A stretch of DNA of 64,000 nucleotides from Cohnella abietis (GTDB lineage Bacteria; Bacillota; Bacilli; Paenibacillales; Paenibacillaceae): the NCBI RefSeq assembly GCF_004295585.1, contig NZ_AP019400.1:1517501-1581500 (forward strand), read 5' to 3'. A program made the position numbers and the translations under genes. Positions 17,413 to 26,255 of this stretch are shown one piece after another. Position 1 is the first letter of the stretch. Each line of letters starts with the position of its first letter. The notes below the pieces were generated by a model. That model did no database searches. It was not told where the DNA came from and saw only the letters and a list, made by a program, of their open reading frames with translations.

Positions 17413-20400
17413 CTACTTCTTACGCTTAAGCACATCAAAGCAAATCGTTGTTCCACGACCAGGGGAGCTCTCAATGTGAAGTCCCTTACCATATAGTTGT
17501 TTTAATCGACGATCCGTATTAAGCAGACCGATCCCCGATCTATCGTCACTATTACCCGATCGTGCATAATCGTATATTTCCTCTGACATTCCCACGCCGT
17601 TGTCCTCAATGACAACTTCCGCATAATCCTCGTGATCATTGATTCGGATCGTAATTTCTCCGCCTCGCGAACGCTTCATGATACCGTGCCGAACGGCATT
17701 CTCGACCAAAGGCTGGATGGAAAGCGGAGGGATCAGTAAACGGATTTTCTCGTCAACCTCCCAATTTACTTTAAGTCTATCTTCAAACCGTTCTTTCTCA
17801 ATGTACAGATAGGAACGAACAAGTCCTAGCTCATGCTTAAGCGGAACGAGCTGATCTGCATTTTTGAAATCAAAGCTAGCACGGAGATATTCCCCGAAGG
17901 CTTGCAATAATGAACGCATTCTTGAAATGTCAATCTCACTTAGTGCAGCTATAGCAGTTAAAGTATTAAATAAGAAATGAGGCTGAATTTGTGCTTGTAG
18001 CCAAGCTGCCTCCATGCGAAGCCGCTGCCGAACAGAATTTTTTAACCCCGTTAGTGCGCGAACTCGTGATCTAAGCTCCATCGCATCCATAGGCTTAGTA
18101 ACATAATCATTAGCCCCCGATAGAAATCCGGTCTCAATGTCCTCTGATCGGCTGCGTGCAGTAAGCAGTAGAATCGGGAGCTCAGCAGTAGAGAAACGCT
18201 CACGAATAGCTTGCGACAATTCATATCCAGACATATGCGGCATCATGACATCAGAAATAACCAAGTCCCATTCTTGAGTATCCAGCAAGGCTAGTGCTTC
18301 TTTTCCACTGGTTGCGGTTACGATTGTGTAAGATTCAGGAGAAAGGACATTAACAAGTATATTCAGATTTAAGGGGTCGTCATCTACTGCTAATATGCTA
18401 AGCTTTTCCATACTAAGGGAATCTTTCGAATCAGAGATAGAGTCTGTAGGTACGTCCTTATAAGAACTAGCCAACGTTTCTGCAAGAACAAGAGATGCAG
18501 GTGACGTAGTGATCATTTCATTAATTTCTTGCTCCAAAGAAGAACCATTGGATAGCTGCAACGTAAAGGTAAATACAGAGCCTTGATCAGGGCTAGAGTT
18601 TACCCAGATGGTTTCACCATGTAGCTCCACTAGCTGCTTGCAAATGCTTAAGCCTAGACCAAGCCCGTTACCCAGGGAGGTCATCCCAGAGTCGCCTTGC
18701 TCGTAGGGGATAAAAATCCTTTGTTGGGTCTCATGATCCATGCCAATACCCGAATCCTCTATGAGAATATGGGCTTTTCCGTTTATTATTTTAGCTTCAA
18801 GCGAGATAGTGCCCTCGTTAGTGAATTTAACAGCGTTATGGAGCAGATTAAACAAAATTTGAATAAGTCGATTTTCATCTGCTATGACAGGGGGAAAGGA
18901 ATCGGGGATGTTATTCAAGAGGGTGACTGATTTTCCCTCCGTCATAAAACGTAGCATATCAAATACTCCCGAAGCCGCAGCTTGAATTCGGACGTTTGTT
19001 TTCTGTAGCTTAATACCTTTCTCCTTCAAGCGCTCAATATCTAGCAAATCATTCAAAACAAACGACATTCTTCGCCCAACGTTAATGAGAAGCTCTAGAT
19101 TTTTCGTGTTCTTTTCGCCCAGAGAGCTCTTTTCGCTTTCGAGAACAGTCTGTGCGATATTGACCATGCCGTGAAGCGGATTCCTTAGCTCGTGAGAAGT
19201 GTTGGCTAAGAAGTCGTCCTTCAGCTTATCTGTCTTTTGTAGCTTATCTGCAAGGATCTTCGTCTCTTCGGAGCTTCGGAAATAACGCCTGAACCAGAAG
19301 GCTGCAAATGCAAGGAGTGTGACGATCAAATCAACCGGATAAAAGCCCATTTCATTCCAGAAAGCTGCCTTATAAGTGCTCCATCCGACATTAATTGTGA
19401 TGGCTGTTGCACCTAGCAATAAGAAGATGGCGTCTTCTTCTTTCTTCAAAACCGTATGCAGCGTGAGAGCAGGTGTGACAAGGACCGGGAATAATAAAAT
19501 AAATACAAACAAGTATTTGTAGCTAAGGAACAGAGTAAGGGAAACAGGGAAACACAGAATAAGCAGTGCGCTTATGAGACTAATTATGGTATACCAACGA
19601 AAAGCTTTGATTTTACGATATTCCGGCAGCAAGTGCAGGATAAACTGAAGCAGGAAAACAGCAACGCCAATAAGGGATAAGTATCCGAGCTTAATATTCC
19701 AATCGTAGTTCAAGGGTGTCCATACTAGCAGCAGCTTATCATCGTTAAGTAAGGTCAAGAGAACCATTGATATAATGAGCAGGGAAAAGAAAATGAGTGC
19801 TCTTAGTCGTGTTCCTATTAAATAAAGAACAAAAACATAAATAACGTGCATCAGAAGAACAATGCACACAGTTAGCTGCATTCCTATAGAAAACCAAGCT
19901 TCTTTATTTGTAGCATTTTCGGAGCCTAATTTAATCGATTGGGTTATTCCACCGAAGTAAGGGTTTTTGTAGTTAGCTACTTGAATAATGATTTCGACTT
20001 CATCTGTATCCGTTGTAAAAGAAACCGAGTAAGGATTATTCAGTGAAGTGTACGTTTCCTTACTAGATGAAGGCTGACCTGATCGGCCCAGCGGTCGCCC
20101 ATCGATGAATAGCTTTGAAGAGGTTGCTATGCTTGGAATATATATGCCGAAGGATTGTCCCGCAGCTTGATCAATGAGTACGCGCAACCGATAAGACCCA
20201 TAGCCATAATCAGATTCTGAGGAGCTCGACGATAACGCCTTTCCCCATTTTCCCGGAACCTGAATGAAGCTTGAAATTTTATGTAAAGAAGGATCATCTA
20301 ATTCTTGCCCCGTAATAAGCTGATCCGGGTAGAGCTCCCACTGACCATCTAGTGTAAGGGGGCGATTCTCCTTAAAGTCCCAGCTTCTTAAATCCAACAC

Positions 20401-20520
20401 ACCTTGAACGGCATGAGGATGCTCAGGTGTCGCTTGTAGAGTAATCCAAAGAAGGCGTATACCTGTAAGAATCACTATAAATAAAATAGTAATGAGGATT
20501 GATTTTCGAGTTTTTGTCAT
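17413..20520 (-). CDS. Hybrid sensor kinase with two kinase modules and an internal receiver
   Basis: A 1035-residue membrane protein. In order: signal/membrane segment (about 8-27), a 7TMR-DISM-type extracellular beta domain (about 45-195), seven membrane helices (about 215-410), HisKA with NTSHELRNPLHG (His about 442), HATPase ending LGLGLSICKQLVELHG, a receiver domain with ISDVMMPHMSG (Asp about 745) and a second LytS/YesM-type kinase with QIQPHFLFNTL (about 855) and its own ATPase, DNGVGMSEEI...GIGLLNTDRR. Two different kinase types around one receiver suggest an internal phosphorelay whose output partner is elsewhere. AGGAGGG lies 30 bases before the ATG with a potential AT-rich hairpin between. 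The gene is alone on its strand and no paired response regulator is adjacent. Confidence 0.9.
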   Translation of the reverse strand: MTKTRKSILITILFIVILTGIRLLWITLQATPEHPHAVQGVLDLRSWDFKENRPLTLDGQWELYPDQLITGQELDDPSLHKISSFIQVPGKWGKALSSSSSESDYGYGSYRLRVLIDQAAGQSFGIYIPSIATSSKLFIDGRPLGRSGQPSSSKETYTSLNNPYSVSFTTDTDEVEIIIQVANYKNPYFGGITQSIKLGSENATNKEAWFSIGMQLTVCIVLLMHVIYVFVLYLIGTRLRALIFFSLLIISMVLLTLLNDDKLLLVWTPLNYDWNIKLGYLSLIGVAVFLLQFILHLLPEYRKIKAFRWYTIISLISALLILCFPVSLTLFLSYKYLFVFILLFPVLVTPALTLHTVLKKEEDAIFLLLGATAITINVGWSTYKAAFWNEMGFYPVDLIVTLLAFAAFWFRRYFRSSEETKILADKLQKTDKLKDDFLANTSHELRNPLHGMVNIAQTVLESEKSSLGEKNTKNLELLINVGRRMSFVLNDLLDIERLKEKGIKLQKTNVRIQAAASGVFDMLRFMTEGKSVTLLNNIPDSFPPVIADENRLIQILFNLLHNAVKFTNEGTISLEAKIINGKAHILIEDSGIGMDHETQQRIFIPYEQGDSGMTSLGNGLGLGLSICKQLVELHGETIWVNSSPDQGSVFTFTLQLSNGSSLEQEINEMITTSPASLVLAETLASSYKDVPTDSISDSKDSLSMEKLSILAVDDDPLNLNILVNVLSPESYTIVTATSGKEALALLDTQEWDLVISDVMMPHMSGYELSQAIRERFSTAELPILLLTARSRSEDIETGFLSGANDYVTKPMDAMELRSRVRALTGLKNSVRQRLRMEAAWLQAQIQPHFLFNTLTAIAALSEIDISRMRSLLQAFGEYLRASFDFKNADQLVPLKHELGLVRSYLYIEKERFEDRLKVNWEVDEKIRLLIPPLSIQPLVENAVRHGIMKRSRGGEITIRINDHEDYAEVVIEDNGVGMSEEIYDYARSGNSDDRSGIGLLNTDRRLKQLYGKGLHIESSPGRGTTICFDVLKRKK

Positions 20521-20714
20521 AATCAGTTATTTCGACAAATAAAATAAGAACCCTCCTAAATACCCAGCATCTTCTATTTAATTATATGTAATTAACGTTA
20601 TTTGGGTGGTATAATCTAACTAATTTACGGGGGTGAAGAGGATTTTGTTAGAAGTCGCCTTACCTTCTAGTTAAGAAAGAGGAGATTACTATCCAATCCT
20701 GGCTAAAAACGGCT

Positions 20715-21359
20715 GTGTTCCTAGCGGTAACAGTATTTCTAACTCGATTCATTCCGTTCTCTGAATTTTTCCGCAATGTAGATACATTGGTGCATGAGCT
20801 GTCACACGCCCTTGTTACTCTTATGCTGTCAGGCAAAGTCATGTTTATTCATCTCTATGCCGATCAGAGCGGCGTTACGTATTCTTCCTATGCGGGTACG
20901 TGGAAGTCCATTCCGATTTCACTTGCGGGATATATGGGCTCGGCGTTGTTTGCGATGCTCTTATTTTACCTGCACTCCAAGAAGAATGAGAAGGAAGGGT
21001 TAATTGCAATTGCGGTTGTCGCCTTGCTTGGCTTGTCTTTATTTGTTCGAAATGGCTATGGTATGGCTTGGTGCGGGGGCTTTGCTGCTCTAACGATCAT
21101 AGTATGCTATTTTTCACGTCCAGGGTTGCTGAAAGCTTATTATTTACTCATTGCCTTTCTCTGCTTAGTGGAGTCAGTCATTAGCTCATTGATTATTCTT
21201 AGTAATACGTTTCAAAATTCCGGACCTGGGGGGGATGCGGCTAATCTCAGCAGCGACACTTACATTCCCGCAGTATTCTGGGCACTATTTTTCACAGTAT
21301 TCTCCCTCTGGTGCGCGCGCACATCGATCAAGCTATTTTACAAACGAAGCTTTGATTAA
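20715..21359 (+). CDS. M50B-type membrane metalloprotease-like protein
   Basis: About 214 residues from the first canonical start, with several membrane segments. HELSHALVTLMLSG contains the HExxH zinc motif within the first helices, as in the peptidase M50B family. These are intramembrane or membrane-embedded proteases; substrates are unknown. The start is uncertain: GTG at 20715 has no ribosome site, while the frame stays open upstream through WLKTA and a strong AAGAGGAG at 20676-20683 points to initiation near 20691, where the codon is ATC. Either an unusual start codon or a sequence change is likely. A nine-codon leader frame (TTG at 20645) precedes it. Confidence 0.75.
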   Translation: MFLAVTVFLTRFIPFSEFFRNVDTLVHELSHALVTLMLSGKVMFIHLYADQSGVTYSSYAGTWKSIPISLAGYMGSALFAMLLFYLHSKKNEKEGLIAIAVVALLGLSLFVRNGYGMAWCGGFAALTIIVCYFSRPGLLKAYYLLIAFLCLVESVISSLIILSNTFQNSGPGGDAANLSSDTYIPAVFWALFFTVFSLWCARTSIKLFYKRSFD

Positions 21360-21456
21360 TGAATAGCTTCCTCACACAGCTTTCTCTAATTCGCGACTAT
21401 GGAAAATAGGATAGACTAAGCTTGTCAGTAAATTATGTGAAGCAGGTATAAACAAG

Positions 21457-23016
21457 ATGACACAAACAGAACAGCACCTTTACCGTTTCAGTGAATCGCC
21501 CATCTGGGAGCTGCAGCGCTCTTATTATGAAGAGCAAGGAATTAAGGCGTGGCAAACAGAGGAAGTCCCTCAATACATAACAAGTAATCCAATCATTGCT
21601 ATGGCTTATGCCGAAATGATATTCGGGTTTCTTCAAGATAGAGCCCGATTAGATAGCACCTCTGAGCCTGTCACGATCGTTGAGCTTGGAGCAGGCTCAG
21701 GTCGATTAGCCTTCCATATTCTTAACGAGTTGTGCGGGCTTATAGAATTTGCGGGTATTTCGCTTCCCCCTTTCCGTTATGTTATGAGTGATTTAGCTGA
21801 CAAAAATATAAGCTATTGGCAACAGCATAGAGGCTTAATTCCCTACCTTGAACAAGGGATATTGGATTTTGCGAAATTTGATGCAGTTAAGGACACAGAA
21901 TTAAGACTGGTGCAATCGGGTGTCCTTTTGGGAAAAGGTGATCTGCATCAGCCGTTGTTGGTTATAGCCAATTACTTCTTCGATAGCATTCCGCAAGAGC
22001 TGATCTACGTAGAAGAAGGTAAAGTCTACGAATGCAAGGTTTCCTTACAGCTTCCGAGCGGGGTGGAGGGTGCTGATCAAAGCCCATCGGAAATGCTGAA
22101 GCAAGCCGTTCTTGAATATCACTACCGGCGTGCAGCCGATTACGAACGAAAAACATATCCGTACCATAACGTGGTTGAGCTTTACAGAGAGAAGCTTGAG
22201 GATTCCCATATTCTTTTCCCAGCTATTGGTTTGGAGTGCTTAGAGCGGATTGGACAGCTGTCACAACAGGGCTTCCTGCTGCTGACGGCGGATAAAGGTG
22301 ACCATCGATTAGAAAGCTGGGAATTCGCTGAGCCTCCTAAGTTAATTCATCACGGAAGCTTCTCAATTACAGCCAACTATCATGCTATTCAAATGTTTTT
22401 CGAGCAGAAGGGTGCAGTGTCGTACTTCACCACGCATCATCATAACAACTTAAACGTAGGCTGCATTCTCATGCTACATGATCCGATGGGTTATGCGAAC
22501 ACTCGGCTAGCTTATCGTAGATTCATCGAACGGTTTGGTCCTGATGATTTTTTTAGCATGAAGGAATGGTTCGATGGTCAACTGGAGGAAATGGAGCTGC
22601 GACAAGTTCTAGCCCTCTGGCGACTAGGTGGCTATGATGCCCAATGGCTGCTGCAAAGCGTTCGTCGGATATCTGATCTTCTTCCAGATTGCACAGAGCA
22701 GGAGATGGAGGATATTCGTAGTGGGATTCACAAAATGTGGAAATCCTATTATGATATGAATGAGATGCACAACTTGGCGTTATACTGCGGGTTCCTGCTT
22801 TATCAGATGTATATGTTCGAGGATTCGTTGTTTTTCTTTGAACAGTCACTTCATCATAGTGAGGCAGATTCCGAAGTGCTCTATCATCTTGCTGTTTGCA
22901 GCTATGAGGTGGAGAGCTATGACTGTGCATTGGATTATACGGTTAAAACCTTGGCCCTTGAGCCTGAACATGAAGGAGCCCTGACGCTTTATAAGCTTGT
23001 TAAGGTGTTAATTTAG
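21457..23016 (+). CDS. Class I SAM-dependent methyltransferase (MidA-like) with C-terminal TPR
   Basis: A 519-residue protein. VTIVELGAGSGRLAFHIL (about residues 68-85) is the glycine-rich SAM-binding motif I. VIANYFFDSIPQEL (about 168-181) fits motif IV of the MidA/NDUFAF7-type (PF02636-like) arginine methyltransferases. The last 120 residues are helical with two TPR-like repeats (SLFFFEQSLHHSEADSEV and the following LHY-pattern helix), probably for protein contact. No partner gene is adjacent, so the substrate is open. The gene stands 97 bp after the M50 gene in the same direction. Confidence 0.82.
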   Translation: MTQTEQHLYRFSESPIWELQRSYYEEQGIKAWQTEEVPQYITSNPIIAMAYAEMIFGFLQDRARLDSTSEPVTIVELGAGSGRLAFHILNELCGLIEFAGISLPPFRYVMSDLADKNISYWQQHRGLIPYLEQGILDFAKFDAVKDTELRLVQSGVLLGKGDLHQPLLVIANYFFDSIPQELIYVEEGKVYECKVSLQLPSGVEGADQSPSEMLKQAVLEYHYRRAADYERKTYPYHNVVELYREKLEDSHILFPAIGLECLERIGQLSQQGFLLLTADKGDHRLESWEFAEPPKLIHHGSFSITANYHAIQMFFEQKGAVSYFTTHHHNNLNVGCILMLHDPMGYANTRLAYRRFIERFGPDDFFSMKEWFDGQLEEMELRQVLALWRLGGYDAQWLLQSVRRISDLLPDCTEQEMEDIRSGIHKMWKSYYDMNEMHNLALYCGFLLYQMYMFEDSLFFFEQSLHHSEADSEVLYHLAVCSYEVESYDCALDYTVKTLALEPEHEGALTLYKLVKVLI

Positions 23017-23054
23017 GACATCGAATCACAAAAAGTGAAGGCGAGGAATTGAAA

Positions 23055-23378
23055 GTGCGTATTGATGGAATTGATGGAATGACAGTAACGAATATTCAGG
23101 ATGAAGTACAGCAAGGCGGGAAATTCGTGGTTTATACTTACTGCTTCTCCGTTATATTAATGACCTTCAAACGCAGCTCAGATATTTATTTTGTTAGATA
23201 TAACGAAAGCTCTGTTGGGAAGGGGATGAAATATACTCTCCTCAGTTTGTTAGTAGGCTGGTGGGGGATACCGTGGGGCCCGATCTATACCATTGGCGCG
23301 TTATTTACAAACCTAAAGGGCGGCAAGGACGTAACCGAGGAAGTAATGAACTCGATTATGGAGCAAGTAGCTTCATAG
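23055..23378 (+). CDS. Small membrane protein of unknown function
   Basis: About 107 residues. A beta-rich first half (GGKFVVYTYCFSVILMTFKRSSDIYFVR) is followed by a hydrophobic segment (YTLLSLLVGWWGIPWGPIYTIG, about 60-80) and GGKDVTEEVM. The sequence is clearly protein-like and I have the impression of a conserved family in spore-formers, but I cannot name it. GTG at 23055 is favoured by GAGG eight bases upstream; TTG at 23049 is the alternative. It follows the methyltransferase by 38 bp and ends before a good terminator, so the two are likely co-transcribed. Confidence 0.7.
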   Translation: MRIDGIDGMTVTNIQDEVQQGGKFVVYTYCFSVILMTFKRSSDIYFVRYNESSVGKGMKYTLLSLLVGWWGIPWGPIYTIGALFTNLKGGKDVTEEVMNSIMEQVAS

Positions 23379-23435
23379 TGCCGATGTCAAAATAGCATCC
23401 AAGAGACATACATACATACATATAGATAGACAGAG

Positions 23436-23474
23436 AGCCGTCTTTCCCACAAATGGGTTAGGCGGCTTTTTTTA
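23436..23474 (+). terminator. Terminator after the small membrane protein gene
   Basis: AGCCG (23436-23440) pairs with CGGCT, with CCCA/TGGG further in, followed by seven T. Confidence 0.85.
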
Positions 23475-23752
23475 TTTATAAACCCTGAATAGGCGAGAAC
23501 TCACTCTTCAATCGTCTTTTCTTCGATACCGCACGCGTGTCTTCGCTTGGAGTGCTAGAGGTATACAAATTATAGCTATTGTCCCAAGTGATACGGCGAA
23601 TGGTGTTGCAAGCCTATTGTTCTAATGGTTTTGTTTCAAAATTTTAGCAGAGAATGCTGTTAAATCAATCCTTTATAATATATACTATTCATATTGGAAT
23701 TTAAGGTTTAATGTAATTAATTTGTCTCAATTAAATGACTGGAGGAGTTACG
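23475..23752. other. Intergenic stretch without recognisable gene
   Basis: AT-rich. It holds the ribosome site of the DUF523 gene (GGAGGAG at 23741-23747). I see no convincing promoter, RNA gene or reading frame. Confidence 0.4.
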
Positions 23753-24226
23753 ATGACTCAAAAAGTGTTAGTAAGCGCCTGCCTATTAGGCCATAAGGTG
23801 AGGTATGACAATGGAGATGTTCCTTGTCTGGATCAGCGGTTCTTGAATTGGCATGAAGCGGGGAGATTGGTTCATATTTGCCCGGAAGTGGTCGGTGGGC
23901 TTCAGACACCTCGCCCGGATGCGCAGCGTCAGGGAGATCGTGTCGTTACTGGAGATGGTGTCGATGTCACCGAACCGTTCGAGAAGGGTGCGCAAGCGGC
24001 ACTGAAATTAGCTTTGGAGCATAAGGCGACGATTGCGATTTTGAAGCAGGATAGTCCGTCATGCGGAAGCTTGTTTATTTACGACGGGTCATTTACTGAT
24101 GCGAAGATAGCAGGTGAAGGTACGACTGCGGAATTGCTAAGAAAAAATGGAATCAAAGTATTTGGAGAAGATCAATTAGATGAGGTTGAACGGGAGTTAG
24201 CTATAGTTGATGGCACAAGTTCATGA
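23753..24226 (+). CDS. DUF523 family protein (YbbK-like)
   Basis: A 157-residue protein with the three DUF523 motifs: SACLLGHKVRYDNG (about 6-19), CPEVVGGLQTPRPDAQ (about 43-58) and KQDSPSCGS (about 99-107). The conserved cysteines suggest metal or nucleotide-related chemistry, but the family has no assigned reaction. GGAGGAG precedes ATG 23753; the ATG at 23735 overlaps that site and is rejected. Transcribed alone. Confidence 0.88.
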   Translation: MTQKVLVSACLLGHKVRYDNGDVPCLDQRFLNWHEAGRLVHICPEVVGGLQTPRPDAQRQGDRVVTGDGVDVTEPFEKGAQAALKLALEHKATIAILKQDSPSCGSLFIYDGSFTDAKIAGEGTTAELLRKNGIKVFGEDQLDEVERELAIVDGTSS

Positions 24227-24410
24227 ATAATGTAAGATAGGGGCATATTTGATAGGGTTTTATAGTGAATGAGTTGTTCGTCATTCTATGTTTTTTAATT
24301 CCGATAGAAGTGGTAATTCCAACTGGAAAAGTCAGAATAAAAGGGCTAACTAATATTTATATCACATAGAAAACGCAGTAGCAATAAAAAAATAGTAAAA
24401 AATGCAAAAA

Positions 24411-24434
24411 AGTTCTTGAATAGGTTCAAGAACT
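24411..24434. promoter_or_regulatory. 10-bp inverted repeat before the Met-rich gene
   Basis: AGTTCTTGAA and TTCAAGAACT are perfect inverted arms around a four-base loop, 44 bp before the ATG of the Met-rich gene. Upstream is A-rich, so on the minus strand it would look like a terminator (TTTTTTG follows); on the plus strand it could be an operator or leader hairpin. Confidence 0.55.
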
Positions 24435-24477
24435 GTAGTAACTTGTATATGAAGCTAATAATGAGGAGATGGAATAA

Positions 24478-24705
24478 ATGGAAAATATGGCGATGAAGAT
24501 GATGATGAACATGTGTATGGAAGAAATGATGTGCAAGATGAAGTGTATGAAGATGATGATGGACCAAATGCAAATGATGGACATGAACATGATGAAATCA
24601 ATGGACATGGATGTAGACATGATGATGGCTAAAATGCAAGAGTGCGACGAAATGACAACAATGATGATGAAAATGATGCGTGAGATGAAACAAGTTTCCA
24701 TGTAA
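24478..24705 (+). CDS. Extremely methionine-rich small protein
   Basis: A 75-residue protein of which I count about 35 Met, plus four Cys and many Lys, Glu and Asp; there are almost no aromatic residues. MMM, MxM and MxxM clusters with CMK/MCM are the kind of thioether/thiolate groupings that bind Cu(I) in Mets-motif proteins. The residue spacing also suits an amphipathic helix with a Met face. GAGGAG (24463-24468) is nine bases before the ATG, and hairpins follow the stop. The gene is short and simple-sequence-like, so a spurious frame over an ATG-rich repeat must be considered, but the ribosome site supports translation. Function is inferred, not known; a copper or spore role are options. 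Confidence 0.65.
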   Translation: MENMAMKMMMNMCMEEMMCKMKCMKMMMDQMQMMDMNMMKSMDMDVDMMMAKMQECDEMTTMMMKMMREMKQVSM

Positions 24706-24708
24706 TAA

Positions 24709-24738
24709 CGTCTTTGGAATCTGACCATTCCGCAGACG
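24709..24738 (+). terminator. Hairpin directly after the Met-rich gene
   Basis: CGTCT and AGACG enclose GGAAT and ATTCC. No T run follows, so it is a 3' end hairpin rather than a clear terminator. Confidence 0.45.
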
Positions 24739-24819
24739 GGCAGAGCAGACAGCTGCATGCCATCCCATTTTCCGGGTAGAGCAGATGAAGCTGTAATAAT
24801 AGCATATGATAGTGCAGGT

Positions 24820-24856
24820 GTTTCGGTTCCGGTAAAGGGATCGGGGCTTTTTTTAT
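24820..24856 (+). terminator. Likely terminator downstream of the Met-rich gene
   Basis: GTTTCGGTTCC pairs with GGGATCGGGGC with several G-U pairs, followed by TTTTTTTATTTT. Confidence 0.6.
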
Positions 24857-24900
24857 TTTATAGACTTTATAAGGTGCAAATGCCAGTACTCATAAAGGTG

Positions 24901-25233
24901 TCATCCAATTTCGCGGATTTGGTGGCCGATAACGTTCCTTTGTACTTTTAATTCCCACACGCGCTCTTTCAACGCTTGTTGTCTGTCACTATTATCATTA
25001 ATGCGAAGCTGTTCATATAGCTCAAGCATCTTCTGGTTAACCTCGTCAAACCGAATCCACAATTCTTGGCGTACTCGGTGTGCCTTGAGTTCCTCAATTG
25101 CAACTTCCTTATGCTTGAACTGCTCAAGGATCTGGTTCTGCCACTCGGAGTCACCGATTTCCACAGCAAAGTTGAATAAATCCAATTGATCGTCGATCCA
25201 GACTTGAGCAACTTGCTTCGGTAATGTCCTCAT
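24901..25233 (-). CDS. Small helical protein of unknown function
   Basis: About 110 residues, starting MRTLPKQVAQVWIDDQL, rich in Glu, Gln and Lys with long predicted helices (about 40-105), possibly a coiled coil. No membrane segment or known motif. The ATG at 25233 has GGAG nine bases upstream; a TTG five codons earlier lies over that site. A good sigmaA promoter is present at 25274-25301. Its promoter region abuts repeat array B. I do not recognise the family. Confidence 0.7.
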   Translation of the reverse strand: MRTLPKQVAQVWIDDQLDLFNFAVEIGDSEWQNQILEQFKHKEVAIEELKAHRVRQELWIRFDEVNQKMLELYEQLRINDNSDRQQALKERVWELKVQRNVIGHQIREIG

Positions 25234-25273
25234 GGGAATCAGCTCCAAACTCTCTTTTTGGTGTATACCAAGT

Positions 25274-25301
25274 ATTATACTCGGAATTAAAGGTTTTGCA
25301 A
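25274..25301 (-). promoter_or_regulatory. SigmaA promoter of the small helical protein gene
   Basis: On the minus strand, TTGCAA and a perfect TATAAT are separated by 16 bp, about 40 bp before the start codon. Confidence 0.7.
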
Positions 25302-25400
25302 GTGAAGAATGCGGAATACTTAAATTTTATTTTAAAGTGGGTAAAAGTTAGAGGTTGTAATAGCGGGCTTTTAGCGCACCCCACTTCCTCTATTGTGGAA

Positions 25401-26180
25401 GAAGCTGTGGATTGGCGGGAGATAGTGAACGGAGGGTTCCTTATTAGGGCTGAAGTTACTGTTTGGCGGGAGATAGTGAACGTAGGGTTCCTTATTAGGC
25501 TAGAAGTTGCTGATTGGCGGGAGATAGTGAACGTAGGGTTCCTTATTAGGGCTGAAGTTACTGTTTGGCGGGCGATAGTGAACGGAGGGTTCGTTATTAG
25601 GGCCGAAGTTACTGATTGGCGGGCGATAGTGAACGTAGGGTTCCTTATTAGGGCTGAAGTTACTGTTTGGAGGGAGATAGTGAACGTAGGGTTCGTTATT
25701 AGGGTTGAAGCTACTGTTTGGCGGGAGATAGTGAACGCAGGGTTCCTTATTGGGGCTGAAGTTACTGTTTGGCGGGAGATAGTGAACGGAGGGTTCTTTA
25801 TTAGGGTTGAAGTTGCTGATTGGCGGGAGATAGTGAACGGAGGGTTTCTTATTAGGGCTGAAGTTACTGTTTGGCGGGAGATAGTGAACGGAGGGTTCGT
25901 TATTAGGGCCGAAGTTACTGTTTGGCGGGAGATAGTGAACGGAGGGTTCCTTATTAGGGCTGAAGTTACTGATTTGCGGGCGATAGTGAACGTAGGGTTC
26001 CTTATTAGGGCTGAAGTTACTGATTGGCGGGAGATAGTGAACGGAGGGTTCGTTATTAGGGCCGAAGTTACTGATTGGCGGGCGATAGTGAACGGAGGGT
26101 TCCTTATTAGGGCTGAAGCTGTTGTTTGACGGGCGATAGTGGAACGAGGGTACGTTAATGTGACCGAAGCCACTGTTGGC
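25401..26180. repeat. Tandem-repeat array B, exact 51-bp unit, fifteen copies
   Basis: The anchor GGCGGGAGATAGTGAACG begins at 25414 and recurs at every 51st base to 26128 (15 units) with no insertion or deletion. Units differ only by substitutions at a few recurring positions (for example CGGAGG/CGTAGG, TTACTG/TTGCTG, GGGCT/GGGCC). Each keeps GAAC-N5-GTTC or a near version, able to form a small hairpin. Because 51 is a multiple of three and the unit has no stop, long frames are open on both strands (about 300 and 345 codons), but neither has a ribosome site and both run into neighbouring genes, so I treat them as artefacts. Confidence 0.95.
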
Positions 26181-26255
26181 ACGCCCAATTTTTTAACCCT
26201 AGTAGATTGGTAATGTTGTATAATATTCCTAAAATATTAAAAAGGGTGGAATATT

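Noticed and set aside
24411..24434. Terminator of the DUF523 gene
   Set aside because: The T run needed on the plus strand is missing; it is on the other side, so the palindrome was listed as a possible operator instead.
24346..24758. His-rich and Ile-rich frames antisense to the Met-rich gene
   Set aside because: They are the complement of ATG-rich codons (CAT, ATC) and have no start signals.
25151..26188. Long open frames over array B on both strands (about 345 and 301 codons)
   Set aside because: They result from a 51-bp unit without stops. Neither has a ribosome site, both overlap the start region of the gene at 24901, and the 17-residue peptide repeat has no family character.
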